Below are positions 50,872 to 61,495 of a stretch of DNA of 64,000 nt, in pieces. The stretch is from Caloramator sp. mosi_1 (GTDB lineage Bacteria; Bacillota; Clostridia; Clostridiales; Caloramatoraceae). The translations under genes and the position numbers were made by a program. The stretch lies in contig NZ_CP117677.1 of NCBI RefSeq assembly GCF_028622835.1, positions 310,001-374,000 on the forward strand. The letters run 5' to 3'. Position 1 is the first letter of the stretch. Each line of letters begins with the position of its first letter. The notes beneath the pieces were generated by a model that was not told the DNA's origin, ran no database searches, and saw only the letters and a program-made list of their open reading frames with translations.

Positions 50872-52784
50872 ATGAAGACCTTTGCTGTATATGCAGCTAA
50901 TTTAAACTCAGCAAGTGCAACTTGTATAGATACAACAACCGATAAAGTTATAGCAAATATACCTGTTGGAAGTAACCCCTATGATGTACTATCAACTCCA
51001 GACGGACAGTATATATTCACCTTTAACTCTGGTGATGGAACTGTAAGTATGATTAATACAACAACAAATACTGTTATCTCAACAATAGCAGTTGGACAGT
51101 TTCCTATGGCCGGAGTTATAGCCCCCGATGGCTCCACTCTCTATGTAGCGTGCCGTGACAGTGAATATATAGCTGTAATTAATATTACAACTCAAACATT
51201 AATAAACACTATACCTCTAAACTTTAAACCAGTTAGAATGGTTATAACTCCAGATGGAAGGTTTATATTTATACAGTGTATTAATGCTCTAAATATACCT
51301 GTAATTGATACAGAGACTCAAACTATAATTAAAAGAATTTCTCTACCTTCATCTTTAACCTATACCCCAACCGATCTTTTAATGAGTAAAGATGGTAAAT
51401 ATGTATACTTTATAAGCTATCAAAGACCATTTATAGGTATGGTATCTGTAGAAAATCTTGAACTTTTAACACCATATATTACCTTTACCTCTGGTGTGTT
51501 TAATCCTACTGCTATAACGACTTCAGATGATGGTAAATATGTATTCGTTTGTGGACTGAGTAGATCAACTGGTATGATTATGCAACTTTCCACAACGCCT
51601 CCACTTAGAATATTAAAAACAAAATTCCTATTTGCTGTACCATATAAATGCAAAATAACTCCAAACTCTCAAAAGCTAATTACACTTAACTCAACTTCAG
51701 GCAGCATAACAATATTTGATATAAACAATCTTGATAACTACAAAACAGTCTATTTAGGTGGTTCTTTAACAGATATTGTTATAAGACCTGAATCTAAAAT
51801 TGCCTATATTACAAACCAAAGTTTAAATATAGCAATAAGAGTTGATCTTGAACACGCAAATCCTGTATCTGCACTCCCAACTGGCAATTATCCTATATCT
51901 CTACGTGGAACATTAATTGAGGTTCCTACACCTTCTTCACTTCTACTCTGCCGTGCTCTAAGAGCTGAAACAAGCAATATTGAGCTTACAAAAATGCAAG
52001 TATTGATATAACTGTAACTCCTGAGCTTGACCAAAGTCCAGAAGGTTTGGTGTATGGAAACATCACAGATCCTGCTAACAATCCAATCGTAAACGCTTCA
52101 ATTAAAATTATTACCACCGATGGATATACTATATATCACGACGCAACAGATAGTAAGGGATTCTTTAGCGGCAGACTTCCTTCTGGAGATTATTATATTA
52201 TAATTATCTCACCAGACTATAATCTATCATATGTTGGTAGCTTTTCACTTCAGGGAGGAGAGCAAAAGGATTTAAGTATACTATTAAACGATAATATAGT
52301 CTCTAAACTGGGCGTTATATTTGGAGAAGCACTTGGAAGCACCCTTGAAGGCATTGTAAATGGAGGTGCAAACCTGTATAGAAAAGTGGAAGGAATAGAT
52401 GAACTATATGTTCATAGTTTCACAGGTATTAATGGTAGATATAGAATAGCATATATACCACAGGGAATTTATACCTTAAGATTAGCTTGTAATGGATATC
52501 TGCCACAGGATTTCTTAGTTGTAATAGATAAGGACTATATGGTAGTATCTTCTACTAATAAACTTTCAAAGGATCCTACAAACCCACAGGGTAAAATTTC
52601 AGGTACAGTAATTTACAACGGCATTCCTGTTGATAAATGTCTTGTAGAAATTTATAGACGTGAAGGAGACCTTAAATATGTTGTCGCAATAACAGAAACA
52701 AAATCTGACGGTAAATTTGAATTTGATAAGCTTCCTGCTGGAACTTACTTTATTGAAACATTTAAGCTGATACCTCAAAATTAA
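50872..52784 (+). CDS. beta-propeller protein with Cna-B/CarboxypepD_reg-like tail (frameshifted)
   Basis: About 637 residues with one missing A near 52000. Residues 1-330 form a YVTN-type propeller with repeated IPVGSNPYDVLSTPDGQYIF-like blades (IAVGQFPMAGVIAPDGSTLY, IPLNFKPVRMVITPDGRFIF). The tail has three carboxypeptidase-regulatory-like beta-sandwiches (GLVYGNITDPANNPIVNASI, the LEGIVNGGANLYRK region, GKISGTVIYNGIPVDKCLVE). There is no signal peptide, membrane helix or sortase motif, unusual for such modules. The start ATG at 50872 follows AAGGGGGATAAT. CATATATTA 22 bp before that resembles a sigma-K -10. Possible spore-surface protein, related to 57867 and 59141. Confidence 0.82.
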
Positions 52785-52803
52785 TTGTAATTTATAGCTA
52801 AAA

Positions 52804-53042
52804 TAAGCCCCATAATGTAGTGAACTACCCCCACCTATAGAGGTGGGGGCTTCGTGGTCAAGGTAGCTTCTGCTACCAGATTACCCACGCTCAAAGGGCT
52901 GTTCCTTCCCCAGTTTTACCAATCATATGGCTAATTTTAGTAGCCTTGGTTTTCGCTACTTTTCAGCTACATTCATCACCCACTTACAGAAGTGGGCGAC
53001 TTCTGTTGCTGTTTATGTTAAATATATACATTATGGGGCTTA
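52804..53042. terminator. terminator hairpin split by an inserted element
   Basis: Perfect 16-bp arms TAAGCCCCATAATGTA (52804-52819) and TACATTATGGGGCTTA (53027-53042) lie between the convergent propeller gene and gltX. On the - strand the second arm is followed by TTTTAG. A 207-bp structured element occupies the position of the loop. Confidence 0.75.
52820..53026 (+). ncRNA. orphan structured RNA-like element (HEARO/omegaRNA- or IS605-end-like)
   Basis: 207 bp, more GC-rich than its surroundings, with hairpins CCCCCACC/GGTGGGGG (about 52828-52849), GTAGC/GCTAC, and CCCACTT/AAGTGGG (about 52979-52996), and conserved-looking blocks GCTTCGTGGTCAAGG, CCAGATTACCCACGC and CAAAGGGCTGTTCC. These blocks recall HEARO (IscB/IsrB-type omega) RNAs or IS200/IS605 ends as I remember them; no nuclease or transposase ORF is nearby. 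The orientation is judged from those blocks. The short ORFs within are not credible genes. Confidence 0.5.
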
Positions 53043-53059
53043 TAAAAACAAATTAAAAT

Positions 53060-54518
<1,459 letters not shown>

Positions 54519-55597
54519 CTACAACACCTTCCTATTTAAGTTTTTTATATCATTCTCAATTATTTTTGATAAATACGAATCACCTGAAACCTTAGTAACC
54601 CTTAAGGCTAAATTTAATATCTCCTCTTTGTCATCTATTCCACAGTAAAGAGCATTTGCACATTCCTCTAATGCCTGTTTATATCTACCCCTATTTAAAT
54701 ATTCTTCCGCCATAATCTTTCTAAGCTTAGCATCATAGGGGTCGACACCCTTCATTAATCTTCCTTCCAACAAATCGTCATAATCATACATATCCTCAAT
54801 AAAAAGAGCAACCTCTCTGTGGGCATCCTCTGGAATGTCTATAAAATCCTCCTGCCAATAGCTGTAGCCAGTTAAACACAGGGATTTTTTTATTGCTTTT
54901 TTAGATATGTATATCCATCCACTTTACCTGATAAAATAAGATGTCTTCCCAAAATATAATAGGGGGCAAAATAGTTATTGCAGGCCTTAATAGCCTTATT
55001 TATATAACCTACTCCCCTTTTATAATCTCCATTTTCAAGATAATACTTACCAAGATAACATAGACTCTGTACAGCCCTTTCATCGCGATTAATCATTAAT
55101 CTATGATAGTCTAATTCAGACTTATATTGTTTTATTTCGTTAAAATCAAAACCATATTCTTTAGATAAAATCATACACCTTTCTATACACTCATTAGATG
55201 CAGAAACATTTTCCGGGAATGAGTATTCATCTATACCATTTATTGATGCAAAATAGTCATCCAGCATACATCTATATAGAAAAGACTCAAAATTTGAAGA
55301 TAGTATAACAAAATTTCCTGTCTCGTGAAGATAAAGCCCTATAAAATAATCATCTACTTCGGGACCATATTTATAAAAACAATATAAATCTCCATTGCTT
55401 ATATCCCCAAAGGGAACAAGCCTAAAATCCATTTTACCTGGCAGCCTTAATATATTTGCAGCTATATTCTCAGCATACTCAAACCTGCAACTGCCAAACT
55501 GAACATCTCCACCAAACTTATATATAAATTCCTTATATTCCTTTGGAAGAAAATATCCATATTTCATTTCAAATTTCTCTAATCTACCCTTTGTCAT
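54519..55597 (-). CDS. SUKH (SMI1/KNR4) domain protein with TPR region (frameshifted)
   Basis: About 358 residues. The N-terminal SUKH-type domain (MTKGRLEKFEMKYGYFLPKE, YKEFIYKFGGDVQFG, GDLYCFYKYGPEVDDYFIGL) is followed by TPR-like helices (LCYLGKYYLENGDYKRGVGY, APYYILGRHLILSGKVDGYT, EEYLNRGRYKQALEECANAL). SUKH proteins are often immunity proteins against contact-dependent toxins, but here there is no toxin gene. The gene sits in an operon with gltX, whose ATG touches its stop. One indel near 54895. The start ATG at 55597 follows AAAGGAACTAAGGT. Confidence 0.8.
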
Positions 55598-55752
55598 ACC
55601 TTAGTTCCTTTCATTAAAGTGTACTAATTAAATTATATTAATAATTCTAATAATTTACAAGTAAATTACAAACGATTCTAAATTATTGAAAATAATTTTA
55701 AAATGTTTAAAAATCAATTTTAATCAAATACTACAACTTAGGAGGTGTATTT

Positions 55753-56418
55753 ATGATTGTATTTTTACGAACAATTATTTTATATCTATTCGTTACATTA
55801 GCAATGCGTCTTATGGGCAAAAGACAAATTGGCGAACTCCAACCCTTTGAGCTTGTTGTTGCTCTTATGCTCTCAGAACTTGCTACACTTCCTATGCAGG
55901 ATACTGCAATACCATTAATACACGGAATTATTCCCATATTAACTTTAATGACTCTTGAAATATTAATTTCATTTTTAACCTTAAAAATAGAATTTTTAAG
56001 AAAGGTATTTTGTGGAACACCTGATATTTTAATAAAACACGGCAAAGTTTCTGAAGAAGAATTAAGAAGACAACGATTTAATTTAGATGATTTAATTGAA
56101 GAACTTAGAATGATGGGATATCTTGATATCGAAGACATAGAATATGCAGTGCTTGAAACAAGCGGTAAGCTTAGCATAATACCTAAGGCTGAAAAATCAC
56201 CTGTAACAAGAGAAGATTTAAATATAAAACCACAAGCTGTTAAGTTGCCCATTAGCTTAATACTTGACGGAGTATTAAATAAAAAAATCTTGCAATAACT
56301 GGCCACGACATAAATTGGCTTATGGAAAATTTAAAAAGCAAGGGCATTGATGATATTAAGGATGTATTTATTGCTATGATAGATTCTAAAGGAAATCTTT
56401 TTATTCAAAGGAGGGATA
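55753..56418 (+). CDS. DUF421 (YetF-like) membrane protein (frameshifted)
   Basis: About 222 residues. Three N-terminal helices (FLRTIILYLFVTLAMRLMG, the EL...LMLSELATLPM region, LTLMTLEILISFLTL) are followed by the DUF421 cytoplasmic domain: KHGKVSEEELRRQRFNLDDL, DIEDIEYAVLETSGKLSIIP. The start ATG at 55753 follows AGGAGGTGTATTT. An indel near 56288, and probably one near 56398, shift the end; the stop is placed at the GGATAA before the next gene's start. Members occur as pairs with DUF4363 genes in spore formers, as here. Function unknown. Confidence 0.85.
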
Positions 56419-56421
56419 AAG

Positions 56422-56823
56422 ATGAGAAAAAGAATAAAAGCAATATTAAAACATCTTTAATTATCCTCCTGCTGTTTTCTATTATTGTTTCCTCAGGATT
56501 AATAGTAAATATTTTTTAAATAATACATCTAATTCTTTATTAAATTCTATTTATGTTATACAATTTAATATAGAGAGCAGTAATTGGGATATGTCATATA
56601 ACGAAATAATAAAACTTAAATCTGAATGGGAAAAAACTAAAAGAGTTTGGAGTGCTTTAATTCACCACGATGAAATAGATAAAATATCTGAAAATATAGA
56701 ACTAATTATTGAATATATTAAAGCAAAAGACAAAACAAATTGCTTAAGCCATATTGCTGTATTAAAAAATATATAGAACACATACCTGAAATGGATAAAG
56801 TTTGCATCCAAAATATTTTTTAA
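56422..56823 (+). CDS. DUF4363 family protein (frameshifted)
   Basis: About 134 residues. The start ATG at 56422 follows AGGAGGGATAAAG (MRKRIKAILKTSLIILLLFS after adding one A). N-terminal membrane helix, then an extracytoplasmic helical region with ESSNWDMSYNEIIKLKSEWE and KRVWSALIHHDEIDKISENI, the Trp-spaced DUF4363 pattern. Ends CIQNIF. Indels near 56455, 56517 and 56772. Co-transcribed with the DUF421 gene, probable partner. Confidence 0.75.
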
Positions 56824-56831
56824 AAAATTAT

Positions 56832-56859
56832 TTGCTTACAACTAAAAATGTACTATAAT
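56832..56859 (+). promoter_or_regulatory. sigma-A promoter of fba
   Basis: TTGCTT (56832-56837), 16-bp spacer, TATAAT (56854-56859). Two TGTCCCATA direct repeats lie in the leader (about 56876-56903), meaning unknown. Confidence 0.65.
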
Positions 56860-56927
56860 ATACATAGTGTCTAATTGTCCCATAGGGACCATTTATGTCC
56901 CATAATACATATAAAGGAGGATTAATA

Positions 56928-57855
56928 ATGCCACTTGTAACAACTAAAGAAATGTTTAAAAAGCCTATGAAGGCGGATATGCAATTGGTGCTTTTAACAT
57001 CAACAATCTTGAAATACTTCAAGGAGTTGTAAAGGGTGCAAAGGCTAAAAACTCACCTGTTATTCTACAATGCTCAACTGGTGCACTAAAATATGCAGGA
57101 CCAAAATACCTAAGAGCAATGGTTGAGGCTGCTGCTGAAGAAACAGGAATTGACATAGCACTACACCTTGACCACGGTCCAGATTTAGATGCAGTAAAGC
57201 TTGCAATAGCAAGTGGATTTACTTCAGTTATGTTTGATGGTTCACACTATGACTTTGAAGAAAATATAAAAAGACTAAGGAAGTTGTTGAATATGCTCAC
57301 GCACACGGTGTTGTGGTAGAGGCAGAACTTGGTGTACTTGCTGGAGTAGAAGACGACGTTGTTGCAGCTGAACACGTTTACACTGATCCAGACCAAGCAG
57401 TTGAGTTTGTTGAAAGAACAGGATGTGATTCTTTAGCAATTGCTATTGGTACATCCCACGGTGCCTTCAAGTTCCCACCAGATTATGAACCACAACTTAG
57501 ATTTGACATACTTGAAGAAATTCAAAGAAAGCTTCCAAACTTCCCAATAGTACTTCACGGTGCATCAGCAGTTGATCCTGAAACTGTTGAAATGTGCAAC
57601 AAGTTTGGTGGAAACATTGCAAATGCAAAGGGTATACCTGTTGAAATGTTAAGAAAGGCAGCTTCAATGGCTGTATGTAAGATTAATATGGATACAGACT
57701 TAAGACTTGCTATGACAGCAGCAATTAGAAAGGTATTTGCAGAAAACCCAGCTGAATTTGACCCAAGAAAGTATCTTGGTGCTGGTAGAGATGCTATACA
57801 AAAGGTTGTTGAATACAAGATTGAAAACGTACTTGGATCAGCAAATAGACTATAA
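56928..57855 (+). CDS. fba: class II fructose-1,6-bisphosphate aldolase (frameshifted)
   Basis: Zinc-dependent glycolytic/gluconeogenic aldolase, about 308 residues. MPLVTTKEMFKKAYEGGYAI; zinc-site HLDHGPD near residue 83; AELGVLAGVEDDV; GTSHGAFKFPPDY; IVLHGASAVDPE with zinc His; KINMDTDLRLAMTAAIRKVF. The start ATG at 56928 follows AAAGGAGGATTAATA. Indels near 56968 and 57282 break the N-terminal third. Monocistronic with its own promoter and terminator; codon use is that of a highly expressed gene. Confidence 0.95.
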
Positions 57856-57857
57856 AA

Positions 57858-57887
57858 GAGCAGACCTTAACAGGTCTGCTCCTTCTT
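57858..57887. terminator. terminator of fba, shared with convergent gene
   Basis: GAGCAGACCT / AGGTCTGCTC, TAAC loop, then CTTCTTT. The stop of the convergent Cys-rich protein gene lies inside. Confidence 0.85.
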
Positions 57888-58646
57888 TGCACAAGTTATA
57901 ATAGAATACTCTCCTCTTTCAACGTTGTAAAACAAATACTCACCTTGTGAGTTGGTACGTGTAAATTTAATTAGTTTTCCATCTTTTCTTTGAAGAACAA
58001 CCAACGCATCCTTTACTCTATTTCCTTCACTATCTACTATAACTCCACTTATTGTTCCATACATCATCTTAGGCTTAATTATGGGATAAATATTTAAGGC
58101 ATTTACTCCTGGTCTTAAACATATCTTTTCTTTGTAATAAAACATATTATTTTCAGCCCTTATGATGTAAATGCCACTTGAAATACCATCGATAAAAAAC
58201 ATACCACTTTTATCTGTAATAGTTCTTTCACATAGGGTAGTTACACCATAGTAGCAGGCATATATTTCCACTTGGCACATATCAACTGGTTTATTGTTAA
58301 ATATCACTTTACCTATTATATAAGACAGTTTGTTTTCAATCTTATTTAGACTTATTAAAATACTTATTTTTGGCGTTGAGACAAAAATATATGTTGGAAA
58401 TCAGAAGTAACATAACCTTCACAAACTGCAAATACCTTATAACAATTTTTATTATCAAAAGCATTAATTTAAAGTTTCCACAACTATCAGTAATTGTATG
58501 TGCAATTGGATTCGAATATACATCTAAGGCCTTAACACAGGCACTACAAATACCTTGTCCATTTGAATCAATAACTTTTCCTTCTATGATTTTGAAACAA
58601 CCTTCTCTTTTTCTATCCTCCCATCTATTCTAACCTCATTATCCAT
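57867..58646 (-). CDS. cysteine-rich triple CarboxypepD_reg-like protein (frameshifted)
   Basis: About 260 residues with three Cna-B/carboxypeptidase-regulatory-like domains: EGKVIDSNGQGICSACVKAL with PIAHTITDSCGNFK; IIGKVIFNNKPVDMCQVEIY with TITDKSGMFFIDGISSGIY; GTISGVIVDSEGNRVKDALV with KFTRTNSQGEYLFYNVERGE. About eleven cysteines, several in CxxC-like pairs, and no signal peptide. The start ATG at 58646 (MDNEVRIDG) follows GGTGGTGATT. Indels near 58588, 58458 and 58375. It is a domain-by-domain paralogue of the cysteine-free protein at 59141, divergently placed. Candidate spore-surface component. Confidence 0.75.
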
Positions 58647-58681
58647 ATAATCACCACCACATTCCCTACTACATATTATTC

Positions 58682-58708
58682 ACAACAGTGATATTTTTTT
58701 CATAATAT
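58682..58708 (+). promoter_or_regulatory. possible sigma-K-type promoter
   Basis: CATAATATA (CATANNNTA, the sigma-K -10 pattern) preceded at 17 bp by AC, just upstream of the 58738-60010 gene pair. Homopolymer uncertainty (a 7-T run) affects the spacing. Suggestive only. Confidence 0.3.
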
Positions 58709-58737
58709 AATACAGGAAAGAGATGGAGGCATACTTT

Positions 58738-59130
58738 ATGCCAGTTGATTTAAGAAAAATTCTAATTTATTTTGAAGAAAAATTTAATCAAATATACAGT
58801 AAGCTTGAAAATTTAAATAACTCCTTCTCAACCTGTGAAATAATTACTAAAAATATTACAAAAGAAGAAACAATAATCTTAAAGCCAAATACACAAAACA
58901 TCATAATAAAAGATATAATTATTGCCTCTACATTAGATGACAACCCTATGTGTGAAATTAAAGTGAATTTTGGGTTATCCTATATAATATTTGTTATAAC
59001 CAAAGAACAACCAACACTCCATATAAATCTAACAAACGGAATTCTACTTAAATACAATCTACCTGCTACAGCCCGAATTGAAAACGGCTGCAGCAGTGCA
59101 TCCATAACCTTAATATACAATACCATTTAG
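58738..59130 (+). CDS. unknown protein, probable beta-sandwich with N-terminal helix
   Basis: 131 residues. The helical N-terminus (PVDLRKILIYFEEKFNQIYS, LENLNNSF) is followed by alternating hydrophobic strands (ETIILKPNTQNIIIKDIIIA, IIFVITKEQPTLHINLTNGI) and a final GCSSASITLIYNTI. Three cysteines. No signal peptide. The start ATG at 58738 is chosen because GATGGAGG lies 8 bases upstream; the ATG at 58723 is part of that site. It ends 10 bp before the next gene, so is in an operon with it. Family not recognised. Confidence 0.65.
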   Translation: MPVDLRKILIYFEEKFNQIYSKLENLNNSFSTCEIITKNITKEETIILKPNTQNIIIKDIIIASTLDDNPMCEIKVNFGLSYIIFVITKEQPTLHINLTNGILLKYNLPATARIENGCSSASITLIYNTI

Positions 59131-59140
59131 GGGGATATAA

Positions 59141-60010
59141 ATGACAATGCCTTCAAGCGACCTATATATTTTAGGGCAATCTACCGCTAAGGAACTTACA
59201 GGTATAGGACAAGAAATTAGAATTGACCTTGACCTTCAACCAAACCCTAATTTAGACTCAGGCACAATTATAGGTACAGTTAAAGATGAAAATGGAAATC
59301 CAATCCCAGGTGCTGTAGTAAAAATATTCGATGCACAGGGCAACCCAATAGCCCACACCTTTACAGATGCACAGGGTAATTATACTTTTTCACCCTTCCC
59401 ACCTGGAACACAGTACTATATATCATCCATTGCTCCAGGATTTACCTTCTCACATCTACAACTATTTGCACTACAAGCAAGACAACAGATACAAATTGAT
59501 ATTACACTTGCCTCTGACCCTAAGGCTAATCTATCAATTATAGCAGGTGATGTATTTACAGCTCAAAGTGAACCAATTCAAGATGCAATTATTCAACTAT
59601 TTAAAGTAAATCCAGACCAGACAGAAACATTAATAGGAACAACCTTTACTAACCAGACAGGTCAGTTCCTATTTATGGATGTAGACCAGGGAACCTATAG
59701 AGTAAGAACAAGTAAATTTGGATATATTTCTGATACTTCTACTATGTTAATTGATCAAAATAGAATGATAGGTAAACTTGTTATTACTCTTAACGTTGAT
59801 CCAAACGCTTCAAAGGGTACTATTTCTGGATATATTAAGGACGATAATAACCAACCAATCTCTAATGCTGTTGTAACTCTTTATAGAGTTGAAACTGATG
59901 GTAACCTTACTCCTATAAAATTTACAAGAACAAACGATCAGGGTATGTATCTGTTTACAGATGTACCAAACGGCAATTACAAAGTTAAGGCTAATAAATT
60001 ATCTGTATAA
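59141..60010 (+). CDS. cysteine-free triple CarboxypepD_reg-like protein
   Basis: 289 residues, intact. After a short leader (MTMPSSDLYILGQSTAKELT) come three repeated domains at about 45-125, 132-215 and 222-289: GTIIGTVKDENGNPIPGAVV, SIIAGDVFTAQSEPIQDAII and GTISGYIKDDNNQPISNAVV, each with a DxxGxYxFxxVxxGxY turn. No cysteine, signal peptide, LPxTG or membrane helix. The start ATG at 59141 follows AGGGGGATATAA. It shares PIAHTFTDAQGN and KFTRTNDQGMYLF with the divergent Cys-rich paralogue. Such modules are usually extracellular; lack of a secretion signal points to mother-cell assembly on the spore, an inference. Confidence 0.85.
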   Translation: MTMPSSDLYILGQSTAKELTGIGQEIRIDLDLQPNPNLDSGTIIGTVKDENGNPIPGAVVKIFDAQGNPIAHTFTDAQGNYTFSPFPPGTQYYISSIAPGFTFSHLQLFALQARQQIQIDITLASDPKANLSIIAGDVFTAQSEPIQDAIIQLFKVNPDQTETLIGTTFTNQTGQFLFMDVDQGTYRVRTSKFGYISDTSTMLIDQNRMIGKLVITLNVDPNASKGTISGYIKDDNNQPISNAVVTLYRVETDGNLTPIKFTRTNDQGMYLFTDVPNGNYKVKANKLSV

Positions 60011-60040
60011 AAATGTGCCCAGAAATACTGGGCACATTTT
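60010..60040. terminator. bidirectional terminator, 59141 gene / LCP gene
   Basis: AAAATGTGCCCAG / CTGGGCACATTTT with a 5-nt loop, then ATTG; between convergent genes. Confidence 0.88.
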
Positions 60041-61350
60041 ATTGACTATTCTGTTGTTCATCATTACCTTGTTCTGTGCTATTTTGAGAATCTGTACCTT
60101 GTTGATTATTTGAATTTGAATTAGTATCAGTATCTTTATTTTCTTCTTGAGTTCCGCCTTGCTCTACGTTATTGTTTTGATCACTATCATTCTGTGAGCT
60201 ATCTTTATTCGTATCAAGATTATCTGAAGAGTTTTCTTTATCAGACGTATTTGTATTTGTATCTATATCACTATCTTTAATTTCTTTTGAATCCTTAATT
60301 TGTTTATCTTCCTTTGGTATCTCTAATTTAATCACTGGTGGTTTTTGCCCCTCTTATCAATAGGCTTGTCTTGTGAATGATAATTGTTTACCATATAAAC
60401 AGGTGCATAGGATGCTGCCCCTGATGTTGAATATAGGAACTTTTCAAGCATTATGGCATTCTTTTGAAAATCAGGAAGCAATATACTCATACCATTCACA
60501 TAGGTTTCCTCAAAGGTATAATCAAAGGGTACTCTTGCCTTCTCAACTGGAGTATTACCAAATTTATAAGCAGTATAACCTATATTCATAAGTTTTGTAG
60601 TTGGGATATTTGTTTTTATATAGGGTAGTACTGCTTTGGCTACCTCCGGAAGTTTAAACATACTTATATTTCTTGCCTTATCTATCAAAAGCCCTAATAC
60701 CATTCTTTGTCTCTCTGTTCTTTCATAATCTCCATTACCTACTTTTCTTATTCTACAGTAGGAAAGAGCCTGTTGACCATTTAATTTTTGATAACCTGGA
60801 CCCGAAAGTAAAGTTGAATTCTTACCGTTTACTTCTTTTATATACTTATTTATTTCATTTACTTCATAATCCTTAACTTCAACCTCTATACCTCCAAGCG
60901 TATCAATAACATCTTGGAAGGCATTAAAATCTATACATACATAGTATTGAACATTTACCTGAAAGACTTCATATAATGTCTTCATTAATAGTTCTGGTCC
61001 ACCTAAGGTAAAGGCTGCGTTTATTTTATGCGGCTTATACCCTGGTATTGGAACATACATATCCCTCATAAAGGATGTAAGCTTTATTGTTTTATTGTTT
61101 GTATCTAATGTTGCCAGTATAATTGAATCTGTTCTTGCAGCTTCTCCCTCTTCTCTTGCATCTATTCCTATTAAAAGTATATTGATAAATCCCTTTTCTT
61201 CTTCATACTCTAACTGCTGTTTTTGTTCATCTGACGTAAAAAATCCTTTGGTGTTGGTACGTGAATTGTGTCGTTAATATAATAAAATACTCCCAAAGCT
61301 AAACTAATCAAAACAATAATTGGTATTAATACATATTTTAGCTTTTTCAT
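60039..61350 (-). CDS. LytR-CpsA-Psr (LCP) family glycopolymer transferase (frameshifted)
   Basis: Attaches anionic polymers to peptidoglycan. About 437 residues: signal anchor (LKYVLIPIIVLISLALGVFY), LCP domain with MYVPIPGYKPHKINAAFTLG, the DTLGGIEVEV strand and the catalytic Arg cluster YCRIRKVGNGDYERTERQR. The C-terminal tail of about 95 residues is low complexity, almost only Asp/Asn/Ser/Thr/Gln/Glu (SSDNLDTNKDSSQNDSDQNN), presumably wall-spanning. The start ATG at 61350 follows GGGAGGATAAT. Indels near 61240 and 60345. Monocistronic, facing away from the amylase operon. Confidence 0.9.
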
Positions 61351-61446
61351 ATTATCCTCCCTTTGATTAATATACCTAATATATTATGCCATAAAAATAT
61401 GTTGGAGACAATTGATTTATATGAATAAAGTGTAAAAATAATAAAT

Positions 61447-61490
61447 AAAAGAGCTGTTTTGTTACGTACTAATAACATAACAGCTCTTTT
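61447..61490 (-). terminator. terminator of the amylase gene
   Basis: AAAAGAGCTGTT and AACAGCTCTTTT arms with a 20-nt loop that itself contains GTTACGTACTAATAAC; followed on the - strand by ATTTATT. Confidence 0.75.
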
Positions 61491-61495
61491 TACTT

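Noticed and set aside
54519-55597. Toxin-immunity module around the SUKH gene
   Set aside because: No toxin, secretion or other immunity genes are nearby; the neighbours are gltX and DUF421/DUF4363.
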